Shown here piece after piece: positions 47,733 through 56,900 of a stretch of 64,000 nt of DNA. The translations under genes were made by a program, and so were the position numbers. The stretch comes from Ornithinimicrobium murale (lineage in GTDB: Bacteria; Actinomycetota; Actinomycetes; Actinomycetales; Dermatophilaceae), in assembly GCF_003352835.1 (NCBI RefSeq), contig NZ_QLVD01000028.1, positions 62,001-126,000 of the forward strand, read 5' to 3'. The notes beneath the pieces were generated by a model. That model saw only the letters and a program-made list of their open reading frames with translations. It made no database searches and was not told where the DNA came from. Numbering within the stretch: the stretch's first letter is position 1; each line of letters begins with the position of its first letter.

Positions 47733-48171
47733 GGTTGCTCCCTTCGCGTTCTCCGTCTCGTCAGAACCCTAGTGCGCCGTACTGACAATCCGGACCGAGT
47801 CGGTGAGGTGGTGCGTTTGGAAGCCTCATTCGCCTTGTTGAGGCTCAGCTACGCGATGGCGATGCGGGCGGCACTCGCCAAGCGGGGTTGACATTGGGAT
47901 GCTGTGCTAGCACTGCAACCTCCCGCTTCCCACCTCGACCTCTTCCCAGATCGTGGAGGCCCCGGTCGTTGTGCGGGGAGGAACCGTGCGGGGAGGCGTG
48001 GAGGCCGCCCATGTCCTGTCCCAAGGTGTGCAGGGGCCAGTTTGAGCCGACCAGGACCAGATGCACTCTGGCCGGTGCAACGCTGCCCCATAGTGGGCGG
48101 ATCGCGGCGGAGTGACCCACCTCGGCAGGAACTTCAACCGCATTCGCCTGCGTCTGTCTCTCCGTTAGTCT
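47733..48171. other. Intergenic region between divergent defence genes
   Basis: About 440 bases with no supportable gene on either strand. It should contain the promoter of the leftward membrane protein-NACHT pair and of the rightward mntA gene. Confidence 0.45.
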
Positions 48172-48471
48172 GTGCGTGTGCTGGCCGTGGACGTCGACCC
48201 AGAACGCTTGCGCGATGTGTGCGAGCGCTACGGCGTTGCGTCCTTGGAGGTGTTCGGCTCTGTCGCCCGTGGCGAGGACCAGGTCGACAGCGATGTTGAC
48301 CTTCTCTATGTCCTGAAACCGGGCACTCGCCTCGGCTTCCAACTATTCGACCTCGAGGACGAGCTCGCTGTGCTCTTCGGCCGCCCAGTCGACCTTGTCG
48401 CGCGCAGGTCGGTCAACAAGTACATTCGCGAGCAGGTCCTCGCCGACGCTCAACCCTTCTATGCGGCGTGA
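48172..48471 (+). CDS. mntA: MntA-type nucleotidyltransferase antitoxin
   Basis: 99 aa. Minimal nucleotidyltransferase with the motif GSVARGEDQVDSDVDLLYVL (GSxxxG...DxD). MntA antitoxins neutralise HepT by adding AMP to its Tyr residue. Both metal-binding Asp are present, so the enzyme looks intact. GTG 48172 is used, GTG 48178 is also possible. The gene overlaps the hepT start by 11 nt, the usual arrangement of these pairs. Confidence 0.85.
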   Translation: MRVLAVDVDPERLRDVCERYGVASLEVFGSVARGEDQVDSDVDLLYVLKPGTRLGFQLFDLEDELAVLFGRPVDLVARRSVNKYIREQVLADAQPFYAA

Positions 48472-48822
48472 ACTCCTGCTGCTGCGCGAGATGCGCGACG
48501 CAGCAGTGGCGATCCGGGAACTGGTCGGTGATCGAAGCCCTGGGCAGGTTGAGGATGACACCATGCGGCGTTCGGCGCTCTTGTAGCACTTCACGGTGCT
48601 TGGGGAGGTCGCAAGTCAGGTCCCTTCGGACACCAAGGGCTCCTACCCGGAGATCGCTTGGCGCGCCGCGGCCGGCTGTGGAACCGTATCGTCGACGGCT
48701 ACTGGGACATCGACGTCGAGACGCTGGTCGCCAGGGCCGTCGACGACCTACTTCGAATCACGCCACTCGAGGGCGCCCTCGCGGCCCTACAGGAACAGCA
48801 AGTCCGAGGTCACCCAGGCTGA
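48461..48822 (+). pseudogene. hepT: Inactivated HepT (HEPN ribonuclease toxin)
   Basis: Begins MRRELLLLREMRDAAVAIRE at ATG 48461, as HepT toxins do, but meets TAG at 48584-48586. Similarity continues in the same frame (TVLGEVASQVPSD...YPEIAW), then shifts frame near 48670 to NRIVDGYWDIDVETLVARAV and ends at TGA 48820-48822. In the catalytic RxxxxH motif region (normally RNRxVHGY) the sequence reads W-N-R-I-V-D-G-Y: Arg became Trp and His became Asp. Stop, frameshift and lost residues together make it non-functional. Confidence 0.82.
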
Positions 48823-48952
48823 CAGTCGCACGCACGGGCGTGTCGTTGCGAGGCGGAACGCGGCTACTAGAGTCCAGATTTGCTCGAGCGCTGTTCGCCC
48901 GGTTCGTGTCCCGGCGTAGGTGCGCTACCGCTGGAAGAGGGAAGGAGCAGCG

Positions 48953-49108
48953 ATGACCAAGAAGACTGTGTCCGACAAGACGCGCCGCCAGATCGTCGTG
49001 CGCTCGACCAAGGCTTCGGCGCGGTTGGAGCATCGCGACGTTCCCGCTGAGCATGTCCGTTCGGCCAAGGTCGAGAAGTTCGTGGAGTCGCTACGCTCGA
49101 AGGCCTGA
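48953..49108 (+). CDS. ficA: FicA/VbhA-type antitoxin
   Basis: 51 aa, rich in Lys and Arg. The inhibitory motif (S/T)xxxE(G/N) appears as S22-A-R-L-E26-H, keeping the Glu that blocks the Fic active site but with His at the last position. GGAG lies about 7 nt before ATG 48953. The stop and the fic start share one base (TGATG). Class I Fic modules carry the antitoxin as a separate small protein like this one. Confidence 0.72.
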   Translation: MTKKTVSDKTRRQIVVRSTKASARLEHRDVPAEHVRSAKVEKFVESLRSKA

Positions 49109-49742
49109 TGGCTCTCGACCCTGACTACGGCGAGACTCTCCTCAGCTACGAAGAAGCGGAAGCGCTCACGCCGAAGCTCGTAAGTTGCTGGGCGACCCAA
49201 TCCGCAAGGCCGACCTCTACGACCTGGAGCAGCGCATCCAGGTAGAGGTCGCCGACGAGTGGTGGGGCAACCTGCTGAACTTCGACCTACCGATGCGCGA
49301 CCTCGTCGACGACCACTTCGTGCGTGACCTCCACCGCCGTCTCTATGCGCCGGTCTGGGAGTGGGGAGGGCGCCAGCGCTCGCGGGAAACCAACATAGGC
49401 ATCGCCCCAAAGCACATCGCCGTCGAGATGCGCAACGCATTGGACGACCTCAACCATCACTGGGAGCACCAGACGGGCATCGACGCGAGAACGCTGGGCA
49501 TCGCCGCTCATGCTGCCTTGGTCCGCATCCACCCGTTCGTAGATGGCAACGGTCGCGTGACACGACTGCTGGCAGACCTTGTGTATCTCGCTGGGCAAAC
49601 GGGCTGGGAGCCGATACACACCTACGACTGGGAGGTCGACCGGACCACCTACATCCGGCTCCTGGGCGAGTACGACATGACCCGCAACCCCAGCGCACTC
49701 GCCGAGTTCATCCCCGTCATCAACCTCGAAGAGGTGGAATAG
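49108..49742 (+). pseudogene. fic: Fic-domain AMP-transferase toxin, frameshifted near its 5' end
   Basis: ATG 49108 gives LDPDYGETLLSYEEAEALTP, but a single missing base around 49177-49180 (PK-L then RKLLGDP) shifts the frame. The rest (RKADLYDLEQRIQVE ... HPFVDGNGRVTRLLADLVYL) runs open to 49742. The core motif HxFx(D/E)GNGRxxR is complete. With the native start, translation stops early; an in-frame TTG at 49185 without a ribosome-binding site would yield 185 aa lacking the first 26 or so residues. So either a recent knockout or a sequencing error. Confidence 0.75.
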
Positions 49743-49755
49743 GGGACCTCGGCTG

Positions 49756-50025
49756 CTAGCCCCTTCTGGGCGAAATGACGCCCATGAGGATGTCGGCGAC
49801 GAATGTCGCGCCGGGGGACCGGGGCTGCGTCGCGCCGGTCAGTTGGCCAAACGATGACTGGACGATCTCACCCGTCATGGTGGTCTCGAGTTGCGAGGGC
49901 CACAGGTGCCGTGTGCCACCACCGGGACCACGCGGCATACAGCCTGCCGTCCGGTCTCCGCCGGTCTCAGGCTTTCGCAGTTCACCCTGGGCCGGGGCCG
50001 CCGGAGGAGTGAGTTGATCAGACAT
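49756..50025 (-). CDS. Doubtful small reading frame
   Basis: 89 codons from ATG 50025 (starts MSDQLTPPAAPAQGELRKPE, ends ADILMGVISPRRG). The C-terminal ETTMTGEIVQSSFGQ-type stretch looks protein-like, but there is no ribosome-binding site and no family I recognise. The remaining bases to 50209 hold nothing clear. Confidence 0.3.
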   Translation of the reverse strand: MSDQLTPPAAPAQGELRKPETGGDRTAGCMPRGPGGGTRHLWPSQLETTMTGEIVQSSFGQLTGATQPRSPGATFVADILMGVISPRRG

Positions 50026-50209
50026 GTCGGGACACGCTGGTGTGTCCCGGTCTGTGGCCCGGGGCTCGCGATGCTCTTTGTGGCCTCGCGTGCGGGCGAC
50101 GCGTCGAGCGATGCTGGCCGATCTGCACCAGCACGCATGGTGCAATGACGAGGTGGGTCGTGAGTTCGAGGTGGTCTGGGGTCGACAGCTGCCTGTGGGG
50201 GTAACGGAG

Positions 50210-50935
50210 ATGACGCTCTCTGTGCGGCACGGTGCCTCGGACGTGCCGGCGATCGCGTGGCTGCCGCCAGACGCAATCCGCCCGCCTCCCGTGGTGTTGT
50301 TCGGTCATGGTGGGAGCGGGCACAAGGCGATCGATCGGCATCGTCGGATGGGGTCCCGGCTTGCGGGTGAGTTCGGGATCGCTGCCATGGCCATCGATGG
50401 TCCGTACCACGGCGATCGCGCTGTGCCCGGTGACGGGCCCCTTGACTACCAGCGCCGGGTGATTGACGACGGGCCGGTTGCCGTCCACGAGCGGATGCGT
50501 GACGACTGGCTCTCAGTGTTGTCGGCCGCCGTGGATGCAGAGCTGGTTGACGGTGAAGCGGTCGGGTACCTCGGGGTATCGATGGGTGCCCGCTATGGGA
50601 TGGCGTTGTGCGCTGCGCTGGGGCCGAGGTTGCGGGTGGCGGTGATCGGAAAGTTCGGCCTGTCTGCACCGGATCCCATGATGGCCGCGATGGCTGCGGA
50701 CAGTCTCATTCGGCGCTCGGCCACACGGATCACTGCACCGGTCCTCCACCATGTGCAGTGGGACGACGAGGTGTTCACCCTCGACGGTCAGCTGGAACTC
50801 TTCGGCCTGCTGGCCTCACCGCTCAAGCAGCTGCGTGGCAGGCCAGGGCGTCATGCTGTGACGCGTGCCGACGACGAGAACAACTGGCTCGAGCACCTCG
50901 TGCAGAACCTGAGACGTGAGTCGGCCGCAGGGTAG
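50210..50935 (+). CDS. Alpha/beta hydrolase (dienelactone hydrolase-like)
   Basis: 241 aa from ATG 50210. The oxyanion loop is VVLFGHGGSGHK, the nucleophile elbow is GYLGVSMGARYG (GxSxG), a candidate acid is in VQWDDEVF, and the His is in GRHAVTR. The frame is open upstream to 50024, but the extra residues do not look like a domain. Cytoplasmic, substrate unknown. Converges with the epoxide hydrolase gene (31 nt between stops). Confidence 0.82.
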   Translation: MTLSVRHGASDVPAIAWLPPDAIRPPPVVLFGHGGSGHKAIDRHRRMGSRLAGEFGIAAMAIDGPYHGDRAVPGDGPLDYQRRVIDDGPVAVHERMRDDWLSVLSAAVDAELVDGEAVGYLGVSMGARYGMALCAALGPRLRVAVIGKFGLSAPDPMMAAMAADSLIRRSATRITAPVLHHVQWDDEVFTLDGQLELFGLLASPLKQLRGRPGRHAVTRADDENNWLEHLVQNLRRESAAG

Positions 50936-50966
50936 CGGTGTTCGATTCGACCACGCGTCCGGCAAC

Positions 50967-52196
50967 TCAGCCTGACGCGGGGACCGGCCGCAGTCCACGG
51001 AAGAACGCGGCAAGGTCGCCGACGAGGAGGCTGGGCGTCTCAAGACCCGGGAAGTGCCCGCCCGTGTCGAACTCGGACCAGTGCGTGATCCGGTCTGCTG
51101 GGTCGAACACGCTCTTGATCATGTTGTCCGCGGCGAACACAGCCACGCCGGTCGGAGGTCCGGGCGGCTGCTCGGAACCGGAGTCGTCGGATTGGTCGGC
51201 CATCTCCCGGTAGACCTGCATCCCCTCATAGGTCGAGTGCGCCGAGCTGCCACCCGCTCCGGTGAACCACGCTATGCTCACGCAGGTCAGCAGCGCCTCT
51301 CGGTCGATGGCCTCGTCGGGCAGCTCCCGCTCGGGGTCGGTCCACTCGCGGAACTTCTCCGCGATCCACGCCAGTTGAGCAACTGGTGAATCGGTGAGCG
51401 AGTAGGCCAGCGTCTGCGGTCTGGTCGCCTGGAGGTGGAGGTAACCGAGCTCGTCACGCTGGTGCTGGTTGAACCGCTCGGCCCGAATCCGGTCCTGCCC
51501 AGTGTGGGCGGTCTCATCGAGCGGTGGCCCGAAGGGCATGGCCGGTTCGGTGCCGGTGATGTGCGTGCCCATCACCCTGTCCCCGTCGACCATGCCAAGC
51601 AGGAGTGCCACCCCGGAGCCGACGTCGGTGCCGTGGACCGCGTAGTGCTCGTAGCCCAGGCGACGCATCAGCTCTGCCCACGCCTGGGCCACCCGGAACA
51701 AGTTCCCCCAGCCCGGATCGACCGTCGGAGTGGAGAAGCCATAGCCGGGCAGGGATGGCACGACGACGTGGAAGGCGTCTGCTGGGTCGAGGCCGTGCGC
51801 ACGGGGGTCGGTCAGCGGCCCGATCACATCGAGGAACTCAAAGGGTGTGCTCGGCCAGCCGTGCGTGAGGATCAGTGGCACGGCGTCCGACTCGGCTGAG
51901 CGAACGTGCAGGAAGTGGATGTCCTGGCCCTCGATCGTGGTGACGAATTGCGGCACCTCATTCAGGCGGTCCTCCTGCACTCGCCAGTCGAAGGTCTCCG
52001 ACCAGTGGCCGGCCAGCTCCCGCAGGTAGGCCACGGGCACACCCCTGGCCCACCCGGTGCCCTCAGGCTGCTGTGGCCAGCGGGTCCGACGCACCCGGTC
52101 ACGCAGATCGTCGACAGTAGACTGAGCGATCTCGATCCGGAAGGGGCGGATCGCTTGAGACGCAGCCGTGTCCGTGGTGCCTGTGTCGGGTTCCAT
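50967..52196 (-). CDS. Epoxide hydrolase (EHN domain type)
   Basis: 409 aa. N-terminal EHN domain (IRPFRIEIAQSTVDDLRDRV ... RTRWPQ) followed by the alpha/beta hydrolase core: oxyanion loop THGWPSTPFEF, nucleophile Asp in HGTDVGSGVALL, and the catalytic His in DTGGHFPGLETP. Resembles microsomal/juvenile-hormone-type epoxide hydrolases widespread in actinobacteria. Length is normal. ATG 52196. It is divergent from pgeF with an 85-nt gap. Confidence 0.9.
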   Translation of the reverse strand: MEPDTGTTDTAASQAIRPFRIEIAQSTVDDLRDRVRRTRWPQQPEGTGWARGVPVAYLRELAGHWSETFDWRVQEDRLNEVPQFVTTIEGQDIHFLHVRSAESDAVPLILTHGWPSTPFEFLDVIGPLTDPRAHGLDPADAFHVVVPSLPGYGFSTPTVDPGWGNLFRVAQAWAELMRRLGYEHYAVHGTDVGSGVALLLGMVDGDRVMGTHITGTEPAMPFGPPLDETAHTGQDRIRAERFNQHQRDELGYLHLQATRPQTLAYSLTDSPVAQLAWIAEKFREWTDPERELPDEAIDREALLTCVSIAWFTGAGGSSAHSTYEGMQVYREMADQSDDSGSEQPPGPPTGVAVFAADNMIKSVFDPADRITHWSEFDTGGHFPGLETPSLLVGDLAAFFRGLRPVPASG

Positions 52197-52281
52197 TCAG
52201 CCACGATAGGAGCGACACCGGACCGATTTCGAGCTTTTATCTGGTGCCAGCTAGTGGGCTGCCTGCGTCTAGTCTGGCCTT

Positions 52282-53034
52282 GTGTTCAGGTGGCGTGAGC
52301 GGGAGCCGGGTGTCGGGACCTCCTATGGCGTGGACTGGGCCATCACCGACCGTATGGGCGGGCTCAGCGTCGGATCGTATGCCTCGCTGAACCTCGGCGC
52401 GCACGTCGGGGACGACCCGGACGCGGTGTCGCGCAACCGTTCCCGCGTGGCGAGAGCGCTTGACCTGGAAGCAGGTGACCTGCGTTTCATGCGGCAGGTC
52501 CACGGCTGTGACATCGCCGTGGTCGACCGGGACCAGGACGACCCGTCCCACGAGGCGGACATCATGATCACCGATGACCCGGACGTCGCCCTGGTGGTCC
52601 TGGTCGCCGACTGCACTCCGATCCTGCTGCTGGACCGCACCGAGGGCCTGGCTGCGGCGGTCCATGCGGGACGAGTGGGCTTCACGAACGGCGCCGTCGG
52701 CGCGGCGGTGACAGCGCTCCAAGAGCGCGGGGCCAGCGACCTCGAGGCTGTGGTCGGGCCCGCGATCTGCCCGCGCTGTTATGAGGTGCCCGCCGATCTC
52801 CGGGAGGCGGCTGCGGCCGCCAGCCCCGCGGCATACTCGGTGTCTCGCACCGGAACCCCCGCGATCGACGTGGCCGCAGGTGTGGTCGACCACCTCCAGG
52901 TCGCCGGTGTTGCGGTGACCTGGCTGCCCGGGTGCACCCGGGAGGAGGAGTCGTTGTTCTCCCATCGCAGGGACGGGGTCAGCGGCAGGTTCGCCGGGGT
53001 GATCAGGCTGCTGCCACCGGAGGACGCTGCCTGA
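52282..53034 (+). CDS. pgeF: PgeF/YlmD-family purine nucleoside phosphorylase / peptidoglycan editing factor
   Basis: 250 aa. Family motifs: GGLSVGSYASLNLGAHVGDD, the His in RQVHGCD, the Cys in ADCTPILLLD, VHAGRVGFTNG (family: HAGWRG) and GPAICPRCYEV. These bind zinc and act on purine nucleosides; the E. coli homologue edits misincorporated amino acids from murein precursors. In most actinobacteria this gene directly follows ftsZ; here about 35.7 kb intervene. Start GTG 52282. yggS, sepF, yggT and the housekeeping divIVA, expected next, are not in the window. Confidence 0.93.
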   Translation: MFRWREREPGVGTSYGVDWAITDRMGGLSVGSYASLNLGAHVGDDPDAVSRNRSRVARALDLEAGDLRFMRQVHGCDIAVVDRDQDDPSHEADIMITDDPDVALVVLVADCTPILLLDRTEGLAAAVHAGRVGFTNGAVGAAVTALQERGASDLEAVVGPAICPRCYEVPADLREAAAAASPAAYSVSRTGTPAIDVAAGVVDHLQVAGVAVTWLPGCTREEESLFSHRRDGVSGRFAGVIRLLPPEDAA

Positions 53035-53059
53035 CCCAGAGGGCATCGCTGGGTGGGGG

Positions 53060-53881
53060 CTACGTCTTCGACGTGGCGGGTTTGGCGACAGCCGTCCGCT
53101 TCTTGGCTGTCGCGGTCGCCTTCGCCGGCGTTCGCTTCTTGCGCAATCGCACCTGCCGCCTCGATCCCGGGGTGCGTGCTTCCAGGTATGGCTGCTCATC
53201 GACCAGGGAGCTGAGCTTGGGGTGGCCATAGGTGCGTGAGTCGAAGTCAGCGTGTGTGCGCCTGAGGTGCTGACCGACCTGGCTGAGCAAGCTCCACCCG
53301 TCGTCACCGGAGGTCGCGTTGATGGCCTTGGTCAGCGCGCTCTGCAGGTTGATCACGGGCTCGGGAGCAGAGCCGTCGGTAGCGCTCACGCCGTCGGTCT
53401 CAGCAGGTGCTGGTTCCGCCGGCTGCTCGTCGGCCGGCTCCTGTAGCACCTCCAGGGAGATGAACTGGTCGACGGCCCGCCGCAAGGCCACCGATGTCTT
53501 GGCCTCGCCGAGCCCGAACACCTGCTTGCCCGACTCACGCAGTCGGGTCGCGAGCCTCGTGAAGTCCGAGTCTGAGGAGACGATGGCGAACGCGTCGACG
53601 TTGCCCTGCCACAGCAGGTCCATGGCGTCGATGATCAGCGCTGAGTCGGTGGAATTCTTGCCGACCGTGTTGGCGAACTGTTGCTGGGGCTGGATCGCGT
53701 TGCGCAGGAGCTCGGACTTCCAGCTGGACAGGTGAGGGGTCGTCCAGTCGCCGTAGCCGCGCTTCACGGTCGGCACTCCGTAGGTCGCCAGCTCCTCCAG
53801 GACCGCCCCGATGTGCCTGGCCGAGATGTTGTCGCAGTCGATGAGCACCGCGATCCGAGTCGTGCGCACGTCGTTGTCCAC
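53060..53881 (-). CDS. NYN (LabA-like) domain protein with LOTUS/OST-HTH-like C-terminus
   Basis: 273 aa. The N-terminal NYN/PIN-like fold shows IAVLIDCDNIS, KRGYGD, STDSALIIDAMDLL and FAIVSSDSDFTRL, the acidic pattern of metal-dependent RNases. After a Pro/Glu/Ala-rich linker a LOTUS-type helical domain (DDGWSLLSQVGQHLRR ... YGHPKLSSLV) follows, then a Lys/Ala/Thr-rich basic tail. Likely RNA-binding or RNA-cleaving. Start GTG 53881. Converges with pgeF (25 nt between stops). Confidence 0.88.
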   Translation of the reverse strand: MDNDVRTTRIAVLIDCDNISARHIGAVLEELATYGVPTVKRGYGDWTTPHLSSWKSELLRNAIQPQQQFANTVGKNSTDSALIIDAMDLLWQGNVDAFAIVSSDSDFTRLATRLRESGKQVFGLGEAKTSVALRRAVDQFISLEVLQEPADEQPAEPAPAETDGVSATDGSAPEPVINLQSALTKAINATSGDDGWSLLSQVGQHLRRTHADFDSRTYGHPKLSSLVDEQPYLEARTPGSRRQVRLRKKRTPAKATATAKKRTAVAKPATSKT

Positions 53882-53926
53882 GGGGCCAACCTATCGGGGC
53901 CGGTCTCGTCTTGACGGCTGGCCAGC

Positions 53927-53985
53927 CTCCGGGACCTGGCCGCGGCGGCCAGCCCCGCGGCATACTCGGGGTCTCTGGGGACTGG
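53927..53985 (+). pseudogene. Decayed fragment of a second pgeF copy
   Basis: CTCCGGGAC...CCCCGCGGCATACTCGG aligns with bases 52798-52856 inside pgeF over about 55 bases with only scattered mismatches. In frame it reads LRDLAAAASPAAYSGSLGTG against LREAAAAASPAAYSVSRTGT. No other part of pgeF is recognisable around it. Confidence 0.75.
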
Positions 53986-53997
53986 AGCCGTGAGTTG

Positions 53998-56900
53998 CTA
54001 CACGTAGTAGCGGTTCCACAGGGTGCTGGTGGGGCGGTTGCTGCCGTCGGGAGCGAGACTGTTGCGGCTCGTGCTGAGGTGGGGTTCGCCCTCGGGATGC
54101 AGGGCAGCCAGCAGACTGGCGGGCGGGACGGTGACCGTGTCGTCGGCGACCGTTGCCTCAGTGGGTGGCCCGACGGTCACGGTGGCCTCGGCCTTGGGTT
54201 GACCTCCAACATACGCAATGAGGGTGGCGGTGCCCTCATCCAGCCCGCGCACATAGAAGGTCTGGTCGCCGGTGCCAGTCACATCGTGGAGCATGGTGCG
54301 GTTTTCCCAGGGACCGTCCGCACTCGTGGACAGTTGCACCCTGGTGTCGTCAAAGCTGAAGATCTCGATGTCGGTGGGACTCGCCGGGCTGTCCACGAAG
54401 CTGACGGTGGCGGGTGAGACCTCGCCGCCCCCCGGGACGGCCATGTTGTCCAGGATGAGTTGGAGCCCGACCACCGTCCCGGTGATGCTGGACAGGCCGT
54501 TGGTGGGTTCGGTGAATCCTGCAGGCTGAGTGAAACTGATCTCCGTGGTTCCCGGACTCACCGGGGCGAACCGTGTCAGGGCCTGGGAGGCGCCGGGGCT
54601 GAACTGCAGGGCCGACTCCGTGAGTGTGCCCACCGAGTCGTTGCTGTTGGTCAGGTTGACTGTGATGGTCGGGGAGCCGGCGCGGCGGGCCTGCCGCCCG
54701 AGCGTCGTGCCGTCGGCGTTGAGGGGATGGAGGTAGACAGCAATAATCTTGGGTCCCGCGGACTCATCCAGGCTGAAGTCGTCTGTTCCGAAACGGAACC
54801 CGACGTCTGGCAGGACAGTGATGGTTCTGTTGATCTCGGGATAGCCGGGAGCCGTCACGGTCAGGGTGGTGGTGCCGGCTGCCAGGCCCTGGACGTGCAC
54901 GTTGTTGAGGTGGTGGTAGTAGTCCTCATTGACGTCCTCGAGCGTGATGGTCTGTGAGCCGACGGTGTAGTAGTTTTCCGAGACAACAGCGATGGACTCG
55001 TCCTCGACCGTGATCGTGATGTCCGCGGGCTCCAAGGGTTGGTCGCGGAGGCTGACAAAGCTGGACCTTTGAAGGTCCTTGCCGACCGTCACGTCAGAGA
55101 CCAACATCTCCGGGTGGACCGAGATCGTCACGGTGTCCGACGACGAGGCGCCCCACTGGTCGGTGACGGTCAGCTGGACCGTGTAGATCCCGCTCGAGGA
55201 CGACCAGAACGCCGGTTGCACGGCAGTCGGGTCGGTGATCCGGCCGGTTTCTCCCTCTGGTGCGACGACTTCCCAGGCGTAGGTGAGTGAGTCGCCGTCG
55301 GGGTCGCTGGATCCGGTGCCGTCCAGATACACAATCTGGCCCGGGACGGTCTCCAGGTCCTCGCCGGCGTCGGCCACGGGTGCCTGGTTGGTGCGTGCGG
55401 TGATGGTGACCGTGTCCTGGGTGGAGGTCCACTGGCCGTCGGTGACGGTGAGGGTGGCGGTGTAGTCGCCGAGTTCGGACGCGGTGAACGTGGGCTCGGC
55501 TGCCTGCGGGTCGCTGAGCGCGATGTCTGAGCCGGCCGGGTCGGTGAGCGTCCACGTGTAGGACAGGTCGTCACCGTCCGCGTCGCTGGAGCCGGTGCCG
55601 TCCAGGGTGACAGTCACGTCCGGGACTGTCGTCTGGTCCTCGCCAGCGTCGGCGACGGGGCGGTGGGTGACCGTGATCTCGACCGAGTCCACTGCGGAGG
55701 TGTCGGTGCCGTCATGGACGGTGAGTTCAGCGGTGTAGGTGCCGGCGACGTCCGCGGCGAAGGTGGGGTGCGCGGTGTCAGAACCTTCCAGCACGGCGGT
55801 GGAGCCGGCCGGAGAAGCCAGGGACCATGCATACGACAGGTCGTCGCCGTCGGGATCTGAGGAGCCGGTGCCGTCCAGGGTGACGGTGTCGCCCACGGCA
55901 GCCGGCGCGTCCTGCCCGGCCTCGGCGACGGGCGCCTGGTTGACGGGGTCGGTGACGACGATCGACTGATACGCCCACCAGGATGTGTAGCGACCGTCGT
56001 GGACCCGGAGGCCGACCTGGTAGGTGCCGGCGATGTCGGCGGTGAAGCTGGGGATGGCGGACGCAGGGTCCTCCAGAACGGCCGTGGACCCCTCGGGGGA
56101 GCCCATGACCCACTCATAGCTGAGGTCGTCGCCGTCGGCGTCCGTCGACCCGGTGCCATCCAGGGTGACCGTGTCACCGGTCACTGCGACCCGGTCGGGG
56201 CCGACCTCCGCGTCGGGGCGGTGTCCGATCTCGAGGGTGACGGTCTGCGAGGCGCTGGTCTGGCCGTCGTTGACGACCATGGTGACGGTGTAGGTGCCGG
56301 CCACGTCGGGCCAGAAGCTGCTCGTGGACTCAATCGGGTGATCGGGGACGACTGTCGACCCGTCCGGCATCTGGAAGTCCCAGGTATAGGTGAGCTCGTC
56401 ACCGTCGGGGTCGCTGGAGTAGTAGCCGACCAGGAGGACGCGCTCACCGATGGCGCCGTCCTCCAGGAGGTCCAACTGGGCGATCGGTGCGCGGTTGGGC
56501 GGCTCGTTGACCGTGATCGTGACGGTGTCGGCGGGGGAGTCCTCGGTGCCGTCATTGACGACCAGGGAGGCCACATACGCACCCGGCAGGTCAGGTATGA
56601 GGAATGGCTGGGGTCCGTCAGCGCCCTCCAGTGAGGCTGTGGACCCCTCTGGTGCGGTGAGGGTCCACGTGTAGCTGAGGGTGTCGCCGTCGGGGTCGGT
56701 GGAGGCGGTGCCGTCGAGGGTGACGGTGTCGCCGGTGGTCGCGTCCTGGTCCTCGCCGGCGTCGGCGATGGGGGCCTGGTTGGGGGGCTCCTGGACGGTG
56801 ATGGTGACCGTGTCGGGGGCAGAGCTGTCGGTGCCGTCGGTGACGATGAGCTCGGCGGTGTAGGTGCCGGTGACGTCTGCGGTGAAGGTGGGGTGCGCGG

